In this document: piece by piece, positions 16,877 to 25,860 of the stretch
Position numbering within the stretch: the first letter of the stretch is position 1
Layout of the letters: each line of letters starts with the position of its first letter
NCBI RefSeq assembly: GCF_900099995.1
Contig: NZ_FNCZ01000002.1
Span: 372,001 to 436,000, forward strand
DNA from: Winogradskyella thalassocola
GTDB lineage: Bacteria; Bacteroidota; Bacteroidia; Flavobacteriales; Flavobacteriaceae
Direction of reading: 5' to 3'
Length of the DNA: 64,000 nucleotides
Notes under the pieces: generated by a model
What the model was told of the DNA's origin: nothing
The model's database searches: none
What the model saw: only the letters and a program-made list of their open reading frames with translations
Made by a program: the position numbers and the translations under genes

Positions 16877-17518
16877 TTAATCAATGTTATTGATAAAATA
16901 ATCGCTGTATTTACTTTTGTCAAATGTAAATAAGGTTTTTGAAATAGGTTGGTCGGTTTTAAAAGAATTAACAGTTAATGTTGTTTTTGTGCCGTTTTTG
17001 CCAACTTCAATTAAATTGTAAATGTGTTTTGTAGTCGCATCAATTCCTAATAAAACATGTTTTATTTCAGAATTTGTATCCATTGGACTTAGTTTGATAT
17101 ATTGAATTTTTCGTCCTTTTACAGTTTGAACGATATCCATTTTAAAGCTATAACCATCTTCATAAAACGATAGCATTTTACTTGGCGTAATAGTGCTTTC
17201 ATCATCCGTGTTATCAGTAGATATGGTCACTTCTTCATCTTCTGGACTGATGGTATATAACGTTTTGCCGTCGAAAATTCTTGTGATACCTAGGATGTTC
17301 AGTTTATACTTTTCTGACTCAATAACCACATCTCCACGGGTTTCTTGTTTAATATTTTCGCTCACATTATTTAGCTCATATTTAAAGTCTAAACTGATGT
17401 TTTTATAGCTTTTAATTTTTGTACTCACTTCTTTAAGTAATGTTTCGGCTTGTGTGTCGTTTTGAGCGAAAGCGTTGAAACCTAATGCGAGACATGCGAT
17501 AATAATTAAATTTTTCAT
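16877..17518 (-). CDS. lolA: LolA-like outer-membrane lipoprotein carrier protein
   Basis: A 213-residue periplasmic protein with a signal peptide (cleavage after FNAFAQ). The remainder fits the LolA fold: an N-terminal helix (AETLLKEVSTKIKSYKNISLDF), strands carrying KYKLNILGITRIFDGKTLYT (split at residues ~72-92), then EVTIS, MLSFYEDGYSF and a C-terminal VNSFKTDQPIS. LolA carries lipoproteins across the periplasm, which suits a genome with many lipoproteins. It sits 64 bp after ftsK and 69 bp before the LPS permease gene on the same strand, an order that supports a shared envelope and division transcript. Confidence 0.88.
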   Translation of the reverse strand: MKNLIIIACLALGFNAFAQNDTQAETLLKEVSTKIKSYKNISLDFKYELNNVSENIKQETRGDVVIESEKYKLNILGITRIFDGKTLYTISPEDEEVTISTDNTDDESTITPSKMLSFYEDGYSFKMDIVQTVKGRKIQYIKLSPMDTNSEIKHVLLGIDATTKHIYNLIEVGKNGTKTTLTVNSFKTDQPISKTLFTFDKSKYSDYFINNID

Positions 17519-17582
17519 TCGTATTTATTTCTTTTTTGAATATTATAAAATGATGTTTTTGTTAACTACTAAAATGATATGT

Positions 17583-20030
17583 TTATAGTTGTTCATTTTC
17601 TAACAACTGATCTAAAGATACTAAATCTGGGACTAAAACTTGGCGTGCTTTACTGCCTTCAAAATTGCCGACAATTCCAGCAGCTTCGAGTTGGTCAATG
17701 ATACGACCAGCTCTGTTGTAACCTAATTTTAATTTTCGTTGTAATAAAGAAGCCGAACCTTGTTGTGCTGTAACAATAAGTTCTGCTGCTTCTCTAAACA
17801 ATTTATCTCTATCTGATATATCAATATCAAGATTTGTGCCACCTTCTTCACCAACATACTCTGGCAGTAAATGAGCATCCGGATATGCCTTTTGTGAGCC
17901 TATAAATTCTGTTATTTTTTCAACTTCTGGCGTGTCAACAAAGGCACATTGAATTCTGATAAGTTCATTACCTTGAGTGTATAACATATCTCCACGACCA
18001 ATTAACTGATCGGCACCAGAACCATCTAAAATAGTACGCGAATCTATTTTACTCGTAACTCTAAAGGCTATACGTGCAGGGAAATTGGCTTTAATAATAC
18101 CTGTAATAACGTTAACCGAAGGACGTTGCGTTGCTACAATTAAATGGATACCAATAGCACGTGCTAATTGTGCGAGTCTAGCAATCGGTGTTTCTACTTC
18201 TTTACCAGCAGTCATAATTAAATCGGCAAACTCATCTACAACCAATACAATGTATGGTAAAAACGCATGCCCATCATTAGGGTTTAACTTTCTGGCTTTA
18301 AATTTTACGTTGTATTCTGCAATATTTCTACAAAATGCATTTTTAAGCATTTCGTAACGGTTATCCATTTCAATACATAGTGAATTTAAGGTGTTTATAA
18401 CCTTAGTATTATCTGTAATAATGGCTTCTTCACTATCTGGTAATTTTGCCAAATAATGACGTTCAATTTTATTGAAAAGTGTTAATTCTACCTTTTTAGG
18501 ATCGACAAGAACAAATTTTACCTCAGCCGGATGCTTCTTATATAATAAAGAGGTTAGCACAGCATTTAATCCTACTGATTTACCTTGACCAGTTGCTCCA
18601 GCCATAAGCAAGTGTGGCATTTTTGCCAAATCGACCACAAAGGTTTCATTGCTAATGGTTTTTCCAAAAGCAATTGGTAATTGCATATCCGATTTTTGAA
18701 ATTTTTGAGATGCAATAACGGAACGCATCGATACAATGGTCGAATTTTTATTAGGAACCTCAATACCAATTGTTCCTTTTCCAGGGATTGGCGCGATAAT
18801 TCTAATTCCTAAAGCCGCAAGCGATAGGGCAATATCATCTTCTAAATTTTTAATTTTTGAAATTCGGATTCCAGCATCTGGTACAATTTCATATAATGTA
18901 ACTGTTGGTCCAATAGTTGCTTTTATACTCGAAATTCCAATTTTGTAGTTATTAAGCGTTTCTACAATTTTGTTTTTGTTTTCTTCGAGCTCATCCTGAT
19001 CTATAGAAATACCTTCGTTATCGTATTTCTTTAATAAATCTAATGGAGGAAATTGAAATTTCCCTAGTTCGAGTGTCGGGTCAAACTGTCCAAAGTCTTC
19101 AACTAATTTATCTGCTAAATTATCGGTTTCCGATTTTTCTTCTTCAACAGCTTCAACTTCCATCTCCAATTCAGGAGTTTCAATAGTTTCTTCTTTTGGC
19201 TTTTCTGTGACTTCCATTTTTAGCATTTCTACCTTAGAATCCTTTTCAAGCTTAGGTTCTGGTTTAGAATGATTAGTAATGGTTGGTTCTGCCTTTTTTA
19301 AAGGAATATCCAAAACAGACTTAATAGCTTCTGCTTCTTCAGTTAAACTATTGTCAAAAATTGGTGTCGGTTCAGTCGTTGTTTTATCGGATTGTAAATC
19401 TTCTCTAATAGAACTCTTTGCGCTTTTAAAACTATTTACAATACTTTCTCCTGTAACTTTAAATCTGATGGCTAAGTAGGTGATAAGTCCAAATAACAAT
19501 AGAAGTATGGTTCCTATTTTACCTATGTAATCTTGAATAAATTGATTCATTTCAAAACCAATAGTGCCACCTAAGAAATCGTATTTATGCGTAAAAAAGC
19601 CAAATAAAATAGAAAGCCAAACAACGATAAGTGTTCCCCAAATCCAATGTTTTCTTAATTTCGATTTTTTTAAATTTAAAGTGACATATACACCTGAAAG
19701 AAAAAACAAACCTGCAAAAATAAAGGATGGCAAACCAAAACCTTTGGTAATAAAAAATTCACTAACCCAAGCTCCGAGTTGACTCGCCCAATTTTTGTAT
19801 TCATTGGATCGTTCTGGGAAATTATGAAGTGCACTTTGGTCTTCCTGACCTGTAAACACAAAGGATAAGAATGATATAAAGAGTAGTACTCCTATTATAA
19901 TAAGGAAACTACCAAAAATCAGTTTTTGCTGATTAGATAACTTTAACGAAGGCTTTTTTAACGTCGTCTTTGTTTTAGCCTTCGGTGTTGCTTTAGTGGT
20001 TGTTTTCTTTTTTGTTGTTTTTTTTGCCAT
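17583..20030 (-). CDS. ftsK: DNA translocase FtsK/SpoIIIE
   Basis: An 815-residue protein. The N-terminus is very basic (Lys/Thr-rich, residues 1-28), then come four membrane helices up to ~190 that anchor it at the division septum. A Glu/Lys-rich linker spans ~200-320. The motor domain contains Walker A GATGQGKS, Walker B LVVDEFADLI, and the RPSVNVITG and RGDMLY motifs. The C-terminal ~65 residues are the winged-helix gamma domain (LLQRKLKLGYNRAGRIIDQL), which in FtsK reads polar KOPS sites. The full protein clears chromosome DNA from the closing septum and activates dimer resolution. It is followed by lolA. No sign of damage. Confidence 0.96.
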   Translation of the reverse strand: MAKKTTKKKTTTKATPKAKTKTTLKKPSLKLSNQQKLIFGSFLIIIGVLLFISFLSFVFTGQEDQSALHNFPERSNEYKNWASQLGAWVSEFFITKGFGLPSFIFAGLFFLSGVYVTLNLKKSKLRKHWIWGTLIVVWLSILFGFFTHKYDFLGGTIGFEMNQFIQDYIGKIGTILLLLFGLITYLAIRFKVTGESIVNSFKSAKSSIREDLQSDKTTTEPTPIFDNSLTEEAEAIKSVLDIPLKKAEPTITNHSKPEPKLEKDSKVEMLKMEVTEKPKEETIETPELEMEVEAVEEEKSETDNLADKLVEDFGQFDPTLELGKFQFPPLDLLKKYDNEGISIDQDELEENKNKIVETLNNYKIGISSIKATIGPTVTLYEIVPDAGIRISKIKNLEDDIALSLAALGIRIIAPIPGKGTIGIEVPNKNSTIVSMRSVIASQKFQKSDMQLPIAFGKTISNETFVVDLAKMPHLLMAGATGQGKSVGLNAVLTSLLYKKHPAEVKFVLVDPKKVELTLFNKIERHYLAKLPDSEEAIITDNTKVINTLNSLCIEMDNRYEMLKNAFCRNIAEYNVKFKARKLNPNDGHAFLPYIVLVVDEFADLIMTAGKEVETPIARLAQLARAIGIHLIVATQRPSVNVITGIIKANFPARIAFRVTSKIDSRTILDGSGADQLIGRGDMLYTQGNELIRIQCAFVDTPEVEKITEFIGSQKAYPDAHLLPEYVGEEGGTNLDIDISDRDKLFREAAELIVTAQQGSASLLQRKLKLGYNRAGRIIDQLEAAGIVGNFEGSKARQVLVPDLVSLDQLLENEQL

Positions 20031-20083
20031 TTTATGCCGAATTTATTTCGGTAGCTAGTTCCTTTATTTAAGAAATCTATTAT

Positions 20084-20851
20084 TTAATTGTAATCTTTTG
20101 CTTGTTGAGATATGCCATTCACATAATCTTCTATAATATGTAATTCTTTTGCCATTTCAAAACCTTCAAAACCATTAATGTCATCCAATGTGATATTAGA
20201 ATTATAAAATTCTAAATATGGATTAGCCAATGGTAAATAGGACCAATGCCATTTTTCGAGTTTATAACCTGTTCTATTGTTTTCTTTGGTGGTATAAACT
20301 TGGTAAAATCCAAAACTATTAGCATTTGAAATTAGCCAATCATAAATGGCTTTTCCCTTTTCACTGCTAAAATACGAATTACTTAAACTATTTAGGTCTA
20401 AATCTGTTCCCCAATGATGACGTGATGAACTTGGCATAGAACTGTATTCTAAAATTTTAAGAGCACGTTGTAACGGTTGGAGAGTCGTATAGGCATTCCA
20501 TTTACGTTCCCAAATCGCTTTTTGTTCGTCAAAATTTCGCGTGCCAGATAAAATAAGTAATACGATACCATCTTTTTGAGCGGCTTCATGCATGTCTAAA
20601 AAGGCTGCATAAACGTGTTTTTTTAAGTATACTGGTTTTGCCGAATACTGCGTGTTAACTTTAACGAATGTCGAATCTGTTTTATAATCAAACTTTCCCA
20701 ATACAAATGACTTGGTAATGTTTAGTTTTTTAGTAGATTTTATGGTGTCTGAAGGGACTGTTATAATTTCAGCAGAACCGATTATTATAGCACTTGCATT
20801 GCAATAAAAAAGACTAATGAATAAAGAAAACGTGGCAACTAAGAGTTTCAT
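20084..20851 (-). CDS. M15-family D-alanyl-D-alanine carboxypeptidase
   Basis: An exported peptidoglycan peptidase of the VanY/D-Ala-D-Ala carboxypeptidase (M15) family. Zinc-site motifs are present: SSRHHWGTDLDL (His and Asp ligands) and EKWHWSYLP (the second His pair with its Glu), along with an upstream LLILSGTRNFDEQKAIW motif. I chose the ATG at 20851, which gives a normal signal peptide (MKLLVATFSLFISLFYCNASA). The frame runs open to a TTG at 20890, but a TATTTTTG promoter element overlaps that codon, so the longer start is unlikely. It sits 53 bp before ftsK and about 170 bp after dgkA. It probably trims wall peptides near the division and envelope genes. Confidence 0.88.
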   Translation of the reverse strand: MKLLVATFSLFISLFYCNASAIIIGSAEIITVPSDTIKSTKKLNITKSFVLGKFDYKTDSTFVKVNTQYSAKPVYLKKHVYAAFLDMHEAAQKDGIVLLILSGTRNFDEQKAIWERKWNAYTTLQPLQRALKILEYSSMPSSSRHHWGTDLDLNSLSNSYFSSEKGKAIYDWLISNANSFGFYQVYTTKENNRTGYKLEKWHWSYLPLANPYLEFYNSNITLDDINGFEGFEMAKELHIIEDYVNGISQQAKDYN

Positions 20852-20887
20852 TTTTAGGCTTGAAAAAATTTTTGAATTGGAACGGAA

Positions 20888-20895
20888 CAAAAATA
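20888..20895 (-). promoter_or_regulatory. -7 promoter element (TATTTTTG) for the M15 peptidase
   Basis: The minus-strand octamer TATTTTTG fits TAnnTTTG and lies 36 bp upstream of the ATG at 20851. No -33 TTG is seen at the usual spacing. Its position supports the shorter start of the downstream gene. Confidence 0.45.
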
Positions 20896-21023
20896 CAATT
20901 ATGAAACGTTTATTGTATTGATTTTGGTATGTAAACGCAATATATATTTGAGAACAGATCTCAAATTAAAAAACGCTATAACCTTAGGGTTTTATTTATT
21001 GAATTGAAAGAGTTTTTCAAACA

Positions 21024-21392
21024 CTACGTAAACTTAGGAATATAAATAATGCAAGCAATAGTAACAGCAGCAATGGATGCTATAAAAACGGCACCAGCAG
21101 CCACATCTTTAATTAATCCAATTTTTTTATGATAGTCTGGATGTATAAAGTCTGCAATAGCTTCGATAGCTGTGTTAATACCTTCTATGCTTAAGACTAA
21201 GCCAATCATAGCAATTTGAGCTATCCATTCGGTTTTAGAAATATCAAAATAGAAGCCAGCTATTATTACAGCCAATGCAATACACAGTTGGACTTTTATA
21301 CTGGCTTCTGTTCTAATAAGAATAAGCATGCCTTTAAAAGCAAAACCTACACTTTTTATCCTATTAATTATAAAAGGTTCTTTATTTTGCAT
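21024..21392 (-). CDS. dgkA: Diacylglycerol/undecaprenol kinase family protein
   Basis: A 122-residue membrane protein of the prokaryotic DgkA family, with three transmembrane helices. Family motifs are clear: RTEASIKVQL near residue 28, the catalytic EGINTAIEAIADF, and KDVAAGAVFIASI. In Gram-positive relatives the substrate is undecaprenol, in E. coli diacylglycerol; which applies here cannot be told from the sequence. Either role recycles a membrane lipid used for envelope polymers. It starts 7 bp after the tpx stop codon, so the pair is one transcript. Confidence 0.92.
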   Translation of the reverse strand: MQNKEPFIINRIKSVGFAFKGMLILIRTEASIKVQLCIALAVIIAGFYFDISKTEWIAQIAMIGLVLSIEGINTAIEAIADFIHPDYHKKIGLIKDVAAGAVFIASIAAVTIACIIYIPKFT

Positions 21393-21399
21393 GCAGAAT

Positions 21400-21900
21400 T
21401 TATGCTAAACTAGCTAAAGCGCTTTCGTAATTTGGCTCGTCTTTAATCTCAGAAACCTGCTCGGTATGTAAAATAGTACCATCGGTATCTATCACAACAA
21501 TACATCGTGATAGTAAAGACTCTAAAGGTCCTGTTTTAAAAGTTAATCCGTAATCTTTTCCGAAATCACCTGTTTTAAAATCTGAAAGGCTTTCAACGTT
21601 GTCTAAACCTTCAGCTCCACAAAAACGTGCTAAAGCAAATGGTAAATCTTTAGAAATACATAACACTTTTGTATTGTCTAATGCTGAAGCTTTTTCGTTA
21701 AATGTTCTCACAGATTGTGCGCAAGTACCTGTATCAATACTTGGGAAAATATTTAGTACTAATCGACTTCCTGCATAATCTGAGTTAGATTTTGAAGATA
21801 AATCGGTTGCTGTAAGTTTAAAATTTGGTGCTTTACTACCAGAAGCTGGTAATTCCCCAGTTGTTTCTATAGGATTTCCTCCTAATGTTATATTTGCCAT
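21400..21900 (-). CDS. tpx: Thiol peroxidase (Tpx)
   Basis: A 166-residue atypical 2-Cys peroxiredoxin that reduces peroxides with thioredoxin. The peroxidatic Cys lies in SIDTGTCAQSVR and the resolving Cys in LARFCGAEG, the Tpx arrangement. Other Tpx features are the TLGGNPIETTG start, LVLNIFPSIDT and the RCIVVIDTDGTI strand. Length matches the family. It is followed by dgkA after 7 bp. No obvious promoter element is visible upstream. Confidence 0.95.
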   Translation of the reverse strand: MANITLGGNPIETTGELPASGSKAPNFKLTATDLSSKSNSDYAGSRLVLNIFPSIDTGTCAQSVRTFNEKASALDNTKVLCISKDLPFALARFCGAEGLDNVESLSDFKTGDFGKDYGLTFKTGPLESLLSRCIVVIDTDGTILHTEQVSEIKDEPNYESALASLA

Positions 21901-22002
21901 GACTTATATTTTTTGGTTTGTTAAAAATACCAACTTTTACACTTACTTCTCTTAAATAAAGACTAAATATTTAAAATTATTATGTGCTTTTTTAGGTATA
22001 TA

Positions 22003-22035
22003 AAAGCCCTTAATCAATGGTTGTTTAAGGGCTTT
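22003..22035 (-). terminator. Terminator after pheT
   Basis: A perfect 11-bp stem (AAAGCCCTTAA at 22003-22013 and TTAAGGGCTTT at 22025-22035) with an 11-nt loop lies 22 bp past the pheT stop on the minus strand, ahead of a short U-rich run. Confidence 0.75.
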
Positions 22036-22056
22036 GTTTTTAATAGTTATATGTTG

Positions 22057-24483
22057 TTATCTCAATTCTGCCGCAAGCTTGTTTTCGAAATTAGCTTGTA
22101 GCTTAGACATAATTTTGTCAATTTGCTTATCATTAAGCGTTTTATGTTCATCTTGAAAAATAAAACTCACCGCATAACTCTTTTTGCCAGTAGGTAAATT
22201 TTTACCTTCATAAACATCAAACAAACTCACGTTTTTAAGCAATTGCTTTTCGGTTTGCTTTGCTATGGTATCTATATCTTCAAAAGTAACTTTGTTATCT
22301 AATAGCAATGCAAAATCGCGTCGAATTGATGGGTATTTAGAAATAGCGTTAAACTTAATGGTATTGTGTTTTGCCATTTCTAATACATTATCCCAATTAA
22401 AATCCGCGAATAATACATTTTGAGAAATTCCAAAGTGTTTTAAAACTGATTTTTTAACCAGTCCGAAGTCAACTAATTTTTTCTTTCCAATAGAAAAACT
22501 CATGCCTTCACTAAATACATCAGATGTATTTGGTGACGATTTTAAACGTGTTAAACCCAAACGTTGTAAAATCACTTCGATGGTTCCTTTTAAATAAAAG
22601 AAATCACTTGGGTTGGCTGTAGAATTCCAACGTTCTTCAGTTTTGTTTCCTGTTACAAACAACGATAAGTGCTTATGTTCTTCTCGTGCTTCAGTATATT
22701 GATGATAGGTTTTTCCGTATTCAAATAACTTTAAATCACTTCGTTTTCGGTTAATGTTGTGGGCTACAGCCTCCAATCCTGAAAACAATAACGACTGTCG
22801 CATCACTTCTAAATCGCTACTAAGTGGATTCAGCATTTTTACATTATGATCTGCATTTAAATCTTCACTTAACTCAACATACTTTGGTGTAGTTAAGGAA
22901 TTCGCCATAATTTCATAAAAGCCTTGAGAAGCTAACTGATTTCCTATGATATTTTGAAGTTTATAGTCTTCAAAGCGCGAAGAATTTGAAATAGAAGCAT
23001 TCAATTTTGTTGTAGTGGCTATATTGTTATAACCATAAACTCTAAGGATTTCCTCAATAATATCAGCTTCACGCTGAACGTCATTTCGGTATGCAGGTAC
23101 TGTTAATCCTAAACCAGCTTCGGTAACATTATTAACTTTAATCTCTAAAGATGATAAAATACTTTTTATAGTTTCTTCAGGAATAGTCTCTCCAATTAAT
23201 TTTTTAGCATTGTCAAAACTCAATCTAACTTCAAAATCTTTTATTTTCTTCGGATACGTATCAACGATATCACTTGTGATTTCTCCACCAGCAACTTCTA
23301 AGATTAAAAGTGCAGCACGTTTTAACGCATATTCCGTAAGGTTAGGATCAATACCACGCTCAAATCTAAACGAAGAGTCCGTATTTAAACCATGACGTTT
23401 TGCTGTTTTACGAACACTCACAGGGTTAAAATATGCACTTTCTAAGAAAATACGAGAAGTGTGTTCCGAAACTCCAGAATCAATACCTCCAAAAACACCA
23501 GCAATACACATTGGTTTTTTGGCATCGCAAATCATTAAGTCTTCCTCATGTAATTCGCGTTCAACACCATCTAAGGTGGTGAATTTTGTTCCTGCTTTAC
23601 ACGTTTTAACTTCAATTTTATTGCCTGTAATTCTATCCCCATCAAAAGCATGTAACGGTTGCCCTAATTCGTGCAAGACATAATTAGTGATATCTACAAT
23701 ATTATTAATAGGAGATAAGCCAATAGATTTTAAACGGTTTTGTAACCACGCCGGAGAGGCTTCAACCTTTACACCGGAAATAGTAACACCACAATAGCGA
23801 GGAGCTTTTTCGTAATCTTGTACATCAACATCTACTTTATAAGCTCTAGCATCTACATGGTAAGAACTTACTGAAGGTGTAATAAGTTCTAAGGAAATTT
23901 CCTTTTGCAACAAACCAGCTTTTAAATCTCGCGCTACACCATAATGGCTCATCGCATCGGCTCTGTTTGGAGTTAAACCTATTTCGAACACTTCGTCGTT
24001 TTCAACTTTAAAGAGATCAGCGGCTAGTGTACCAACTTTTACAGTCGCATCTAAAACCATAATGCCATCGTGCGATTCTCCAAGACCTAATTCGTCTTCG
24101 GCACAAATCATTCCATGACTTTCTTCACCTCTAATCTTACCTTTTTTAATGGTCCATGCTTCACCTTCTTGGGTGTATAGCGTCGTTCCAATAGTTGCGA
24201 CAGGTACTTTTTGTCCGGCAGCCACATTAGGGGCACCACAAACAATTTGAATTGGAGCATCTTCTCCAATATTTACAGTGGTAACTTTTAAGCGATCTGC
24301 ATTTGGGTGTTGTATGCAAGTTAAAACTTCGCCGACAACAATACCTTTTAAGCCGCCTTTTACAGACTCGTAAGTCTCAATACCTTCTATTTCTAAACCT
24401 AAATCAGTAAGTAATTCGCCTGTTTTCTCAGCGTCCCAATCGGTTTTTATAAACTGTTTAAGCCAGTTGTATGAAATCTTCAT
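22057..24483 (-). CDS. pheT: Phenylalanyl-tRNA synthetase beta subunit
   Basis: An 808-residue protein with the full bacterial PheT layout. It starts MKISYNWLKQFI. The EMAP/Trbp111-like tRNA-binding domain spans ~42-150 (VVGEVLTCIQHPNADRLKV region, then QIVCGAPNVAAGQKVPVA). The B3/B4 editing domain includes LGQPLHAFD and KRHGLNTDSSFRFERG. B5 follows (INNVTE... EADIIEEILRVYGYNNI), then the catalytic-like core, and a ferredoxin-fold anticodon-binding domain at the C-terminus (SKYPSIRRDFALLL, SYAVSFIFQDEHKTLND). It pairs with PheS, which is not in the window. A TATCTTTG promoter element lies 22 bp upstream and a strong terminator follows. Confidence 0.97.
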   Translation of the reverse strand: MKISYNWLKQFIKTDWDAEKTGELLTDLGLEIEGIETYESVKGGLKGIVVGEVLTCIQHPNADRLKVTTVNIGEDAPIQIVCGAPNVAAGQKVPVATIGTTLYTQEGEAWTIKKGKIRGEESHGMICAEDELGLGESHDGIMVLDATVKVGTLAADLFKVENDEVFEIGLTPNRADAMSHYGVARDLKAGLLQKEISLELITPSVSSYHVDARAYKVDVDVQDYEKAPRYCGVTISGVKVEASPAWLQNRLKSIGLSPINNIVDITNYVLHELGQPLHAFDGDRITGNKIEVKTCKAGTKFTTLDGVERELHEEDLMICDAKKPMCIAGVFGGIDSGVSEHTSRIFLESAYFNPVSVRKTAKRHGLNTDSSFRFERGIDPNLTEYALKRAALLILEVAGGEITSDIVDTYPKKIKDFEVRLSFDNAKKLIGETIPEETIKSILSSLEIKVNNVTEAGLGLTVPAYRNDVQREADIIEEILRVYGYNNIATTTKLNASISNSSRFEDYKLQNIIGNQLASQGFYEIMANSLTTPKYVELSEDLNADHNVKMLNPLSSDLEVMRQSLLFSGLEAVAHNINRKRSDLKLFEYGKTYHQYTEAREEHKHLSLFVTGNKTEERWNSTANPSDFFYLKGTIEVILQRLGLTRLKSSPNTSDVFSEGMSFSIGKKKLVDFGLVKKSVLKHFGISQNVLFADFNWDNVLEMAKHNTIKFNAISKYPSIRRDFALLLDNKVTFEDIDTIAKQTEKQLLKNVSLFDVYEGKNLPTGKKSYAVSFIFQDEHKTLNDKQIDKIMSKLQANFENKLAAELR

Positions 24484-24504
24484 TTTTTCAATTTATTCAG
24501 GGCA

Positions 24505-24512
24505 CAAAGATA
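24505..24512 (-). promoter_or_regulatory. -7 promoter element (TATCTTTG) for pheT
   Basis: The minus-strand octamer TATCTTTG is a perfect TAnnTTTG match 22 bp upstream of the pheT ATG. The -33 region shows no clear TTG at the usual spacing. Confidence 0.5.
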
Positions 24513-24601
24513 GTAATTCAAAGTAGGTTGCGAAACTTGATTTTATCTTTTTTATGTAAGGTATTTGTTGTTATTTCGAACTTCCTTAAAATCCATTATT
24601 T

Positions 24602-25819
24602 ATGCGCCCTATTATTGCTTGTTTTATAACGTTATTGATGTTCTCATGTCATAATGAAATTAAAGATAAAAATTTGGAAGTAGGTACTTATAGAGCTTGG
24701 TTAACAGTACAAGACAATGAGAAGCTTCCATTTATTTTTGAAGTAAAATCGCCTCATAGTTTAAATATTTACAATGCAGAAGAAATCATAGAGATCGATG
24801 AAATTGAATACAGAAATGATTCAGTTTATATAAAAGCACCGGTTTTTGAAGGGTATTTGATAGCTAAAATTAGTAAGGAAGAAAGTTTACATGGTTATTA
24901 TGTGAAAGAAAGTTTAGATAGAGTAGTGCCTTTTAGAGCAGAAGGACATGAAAATAATAGATTTGATGTGACATCGAAACCCACAAAAGATGTTTCTGGA
25001 ATTTGGGAAACCGTTTTTAGTAAGGACATTGCTGATGAAGAATATATTGCTAAAGGTATTTTTAACCAAAAAGGAGATAAGGTTACAGGAACGTTTAGAA
25101 CCACAACAGGAGATTATCGTTATTTAGAAGGTGTGATGGATGGAGACGAAATGAAACTTTCTACTTTTGATGGTGCACATGCCTTTTTATTTACAGCAAC
25201 CGTTACAGATTCTACAATGAAGGGCCATTTTTATTCTGGCAACCATTGGAAAGAGCCTTTTGTCGCTAAAAGAAACGAGACTTATGAATTACCTGGTGCT
25301 AACGATCTCACCTTTTTAAAAGAGGGTTATGATGGTATTGAATTTACATTTCCTAATACTTCTGATGAATTAGTGTCTTTAAGAGACGACCGATTTAGAG
25401 ATAAAGTAGTCATTGTACAAATTATGGGTACTTGGTGTCCAAATTGTTTGGACGAAAGCAAGTATTACTCCGAATACTATAAAGAGAATAAAGCTAAAGG
25501 GATTGAAATAGTAGCACTAGCGTTTGAATATGCTAAATCAAAAGAAAAAGCTATTAGCAGTATAGACCGTTTACAATCTAATATTGGTATCGATTATCCT
25601 ATTCTTTTGGCGCAATTTGGAAGTTCTGACAAAGCTAAAGCGCAAGAAAAGTTACCGATGTTAAACCATGTGTTATCGTATCCAACTTCTATTTTTATTG
25701 ATAAAACAGGTAAAGTACGTAAGATTCATACAGGGTTTAATGGACCTGCGACTGGTGAGAAGTATATAGAGTTTAAAGCTGAATTTGAGGAATTTGTTGA
25801 TGGTTTGCTAAAAGAATAA
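24602..25819 (+). CDS. TlpA-like thiol-disulfide lipoprotein
   Basis: A 405-residue predicted lipoprotein (lipobox MFSC, lipidated Cys16). Residues ~20-225 form a beta-rich domain (YRAWLTVQDNEKLPFIFEV split at ~29-47; GTFRTTTGDYRYLEG) that resembles the N-terminal parts of Bacteroidota TlpA proteins. Residues ~255-400 are a thioredoxin fold: active site W278-C279-P280-N281-C282, and a cis-Pro segment SYPTSIFIDKTG. It probably reduces or isomerises disulfides, or serves cytochrome c maturation, at the periplasmic membrane face; the substrate is not evident. It runs divergently from pheT and ends 38 bp from the convergent esterase gene. Confidence 0.88.
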   Translation: MRPIIACFITLLMFSCHNEIKDKNLEVGTYRAWLTVQDNEKLPFIFEVKSPHSLNIYNAEEIIEIDEIEYRNDSVYIKAPVFEGYLIAKISKEESLHGYYVKESLDRVVPFRAEGHENNRFDVTSKPTKDVSGIWETVFSKDIADEEYIAKGIFNQKGDKVTGTFRTTTGDYRYLEGVMDGDEMKLSTFDGAHAFLFTATVTDSTMKGHFYSGNHWKEPFVAKRNETYELPGANDLTFLKEGYDGIEFTFPNTSDELVSLRDDRFRDKVVIVQIMGTWCPNCLDESKYYSEYYKENKAKGIEIVALAFEYAKSKEKAISSIDRLQSNIGIDYPILLAQFGSSDKAKAQEKLPMLNHVLSYPTSIFIDKTGKVRKIHTGFNGPATGEKYIEFKAEFEEFVDGLLKE

Positions 25820-25826
25820 GGAAGGC

Positions 25827-25860
25827 TAGTTTGGCGTATTTTTTTTGTTTCGCGAAACTA
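25827..25860. terminator. Possible bidirectional terminator between convergent genes
   Basis: TAGTTTGGCG (25827-25836) and CGCGAAACTA (25851-25860) pair at nine of ten positions with a 14-nt loop that contains a T-run. The right arm includes the esterase stop codon. It sits between two convergent genes, as expected for a shared terminator. Confidence 0.4.
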
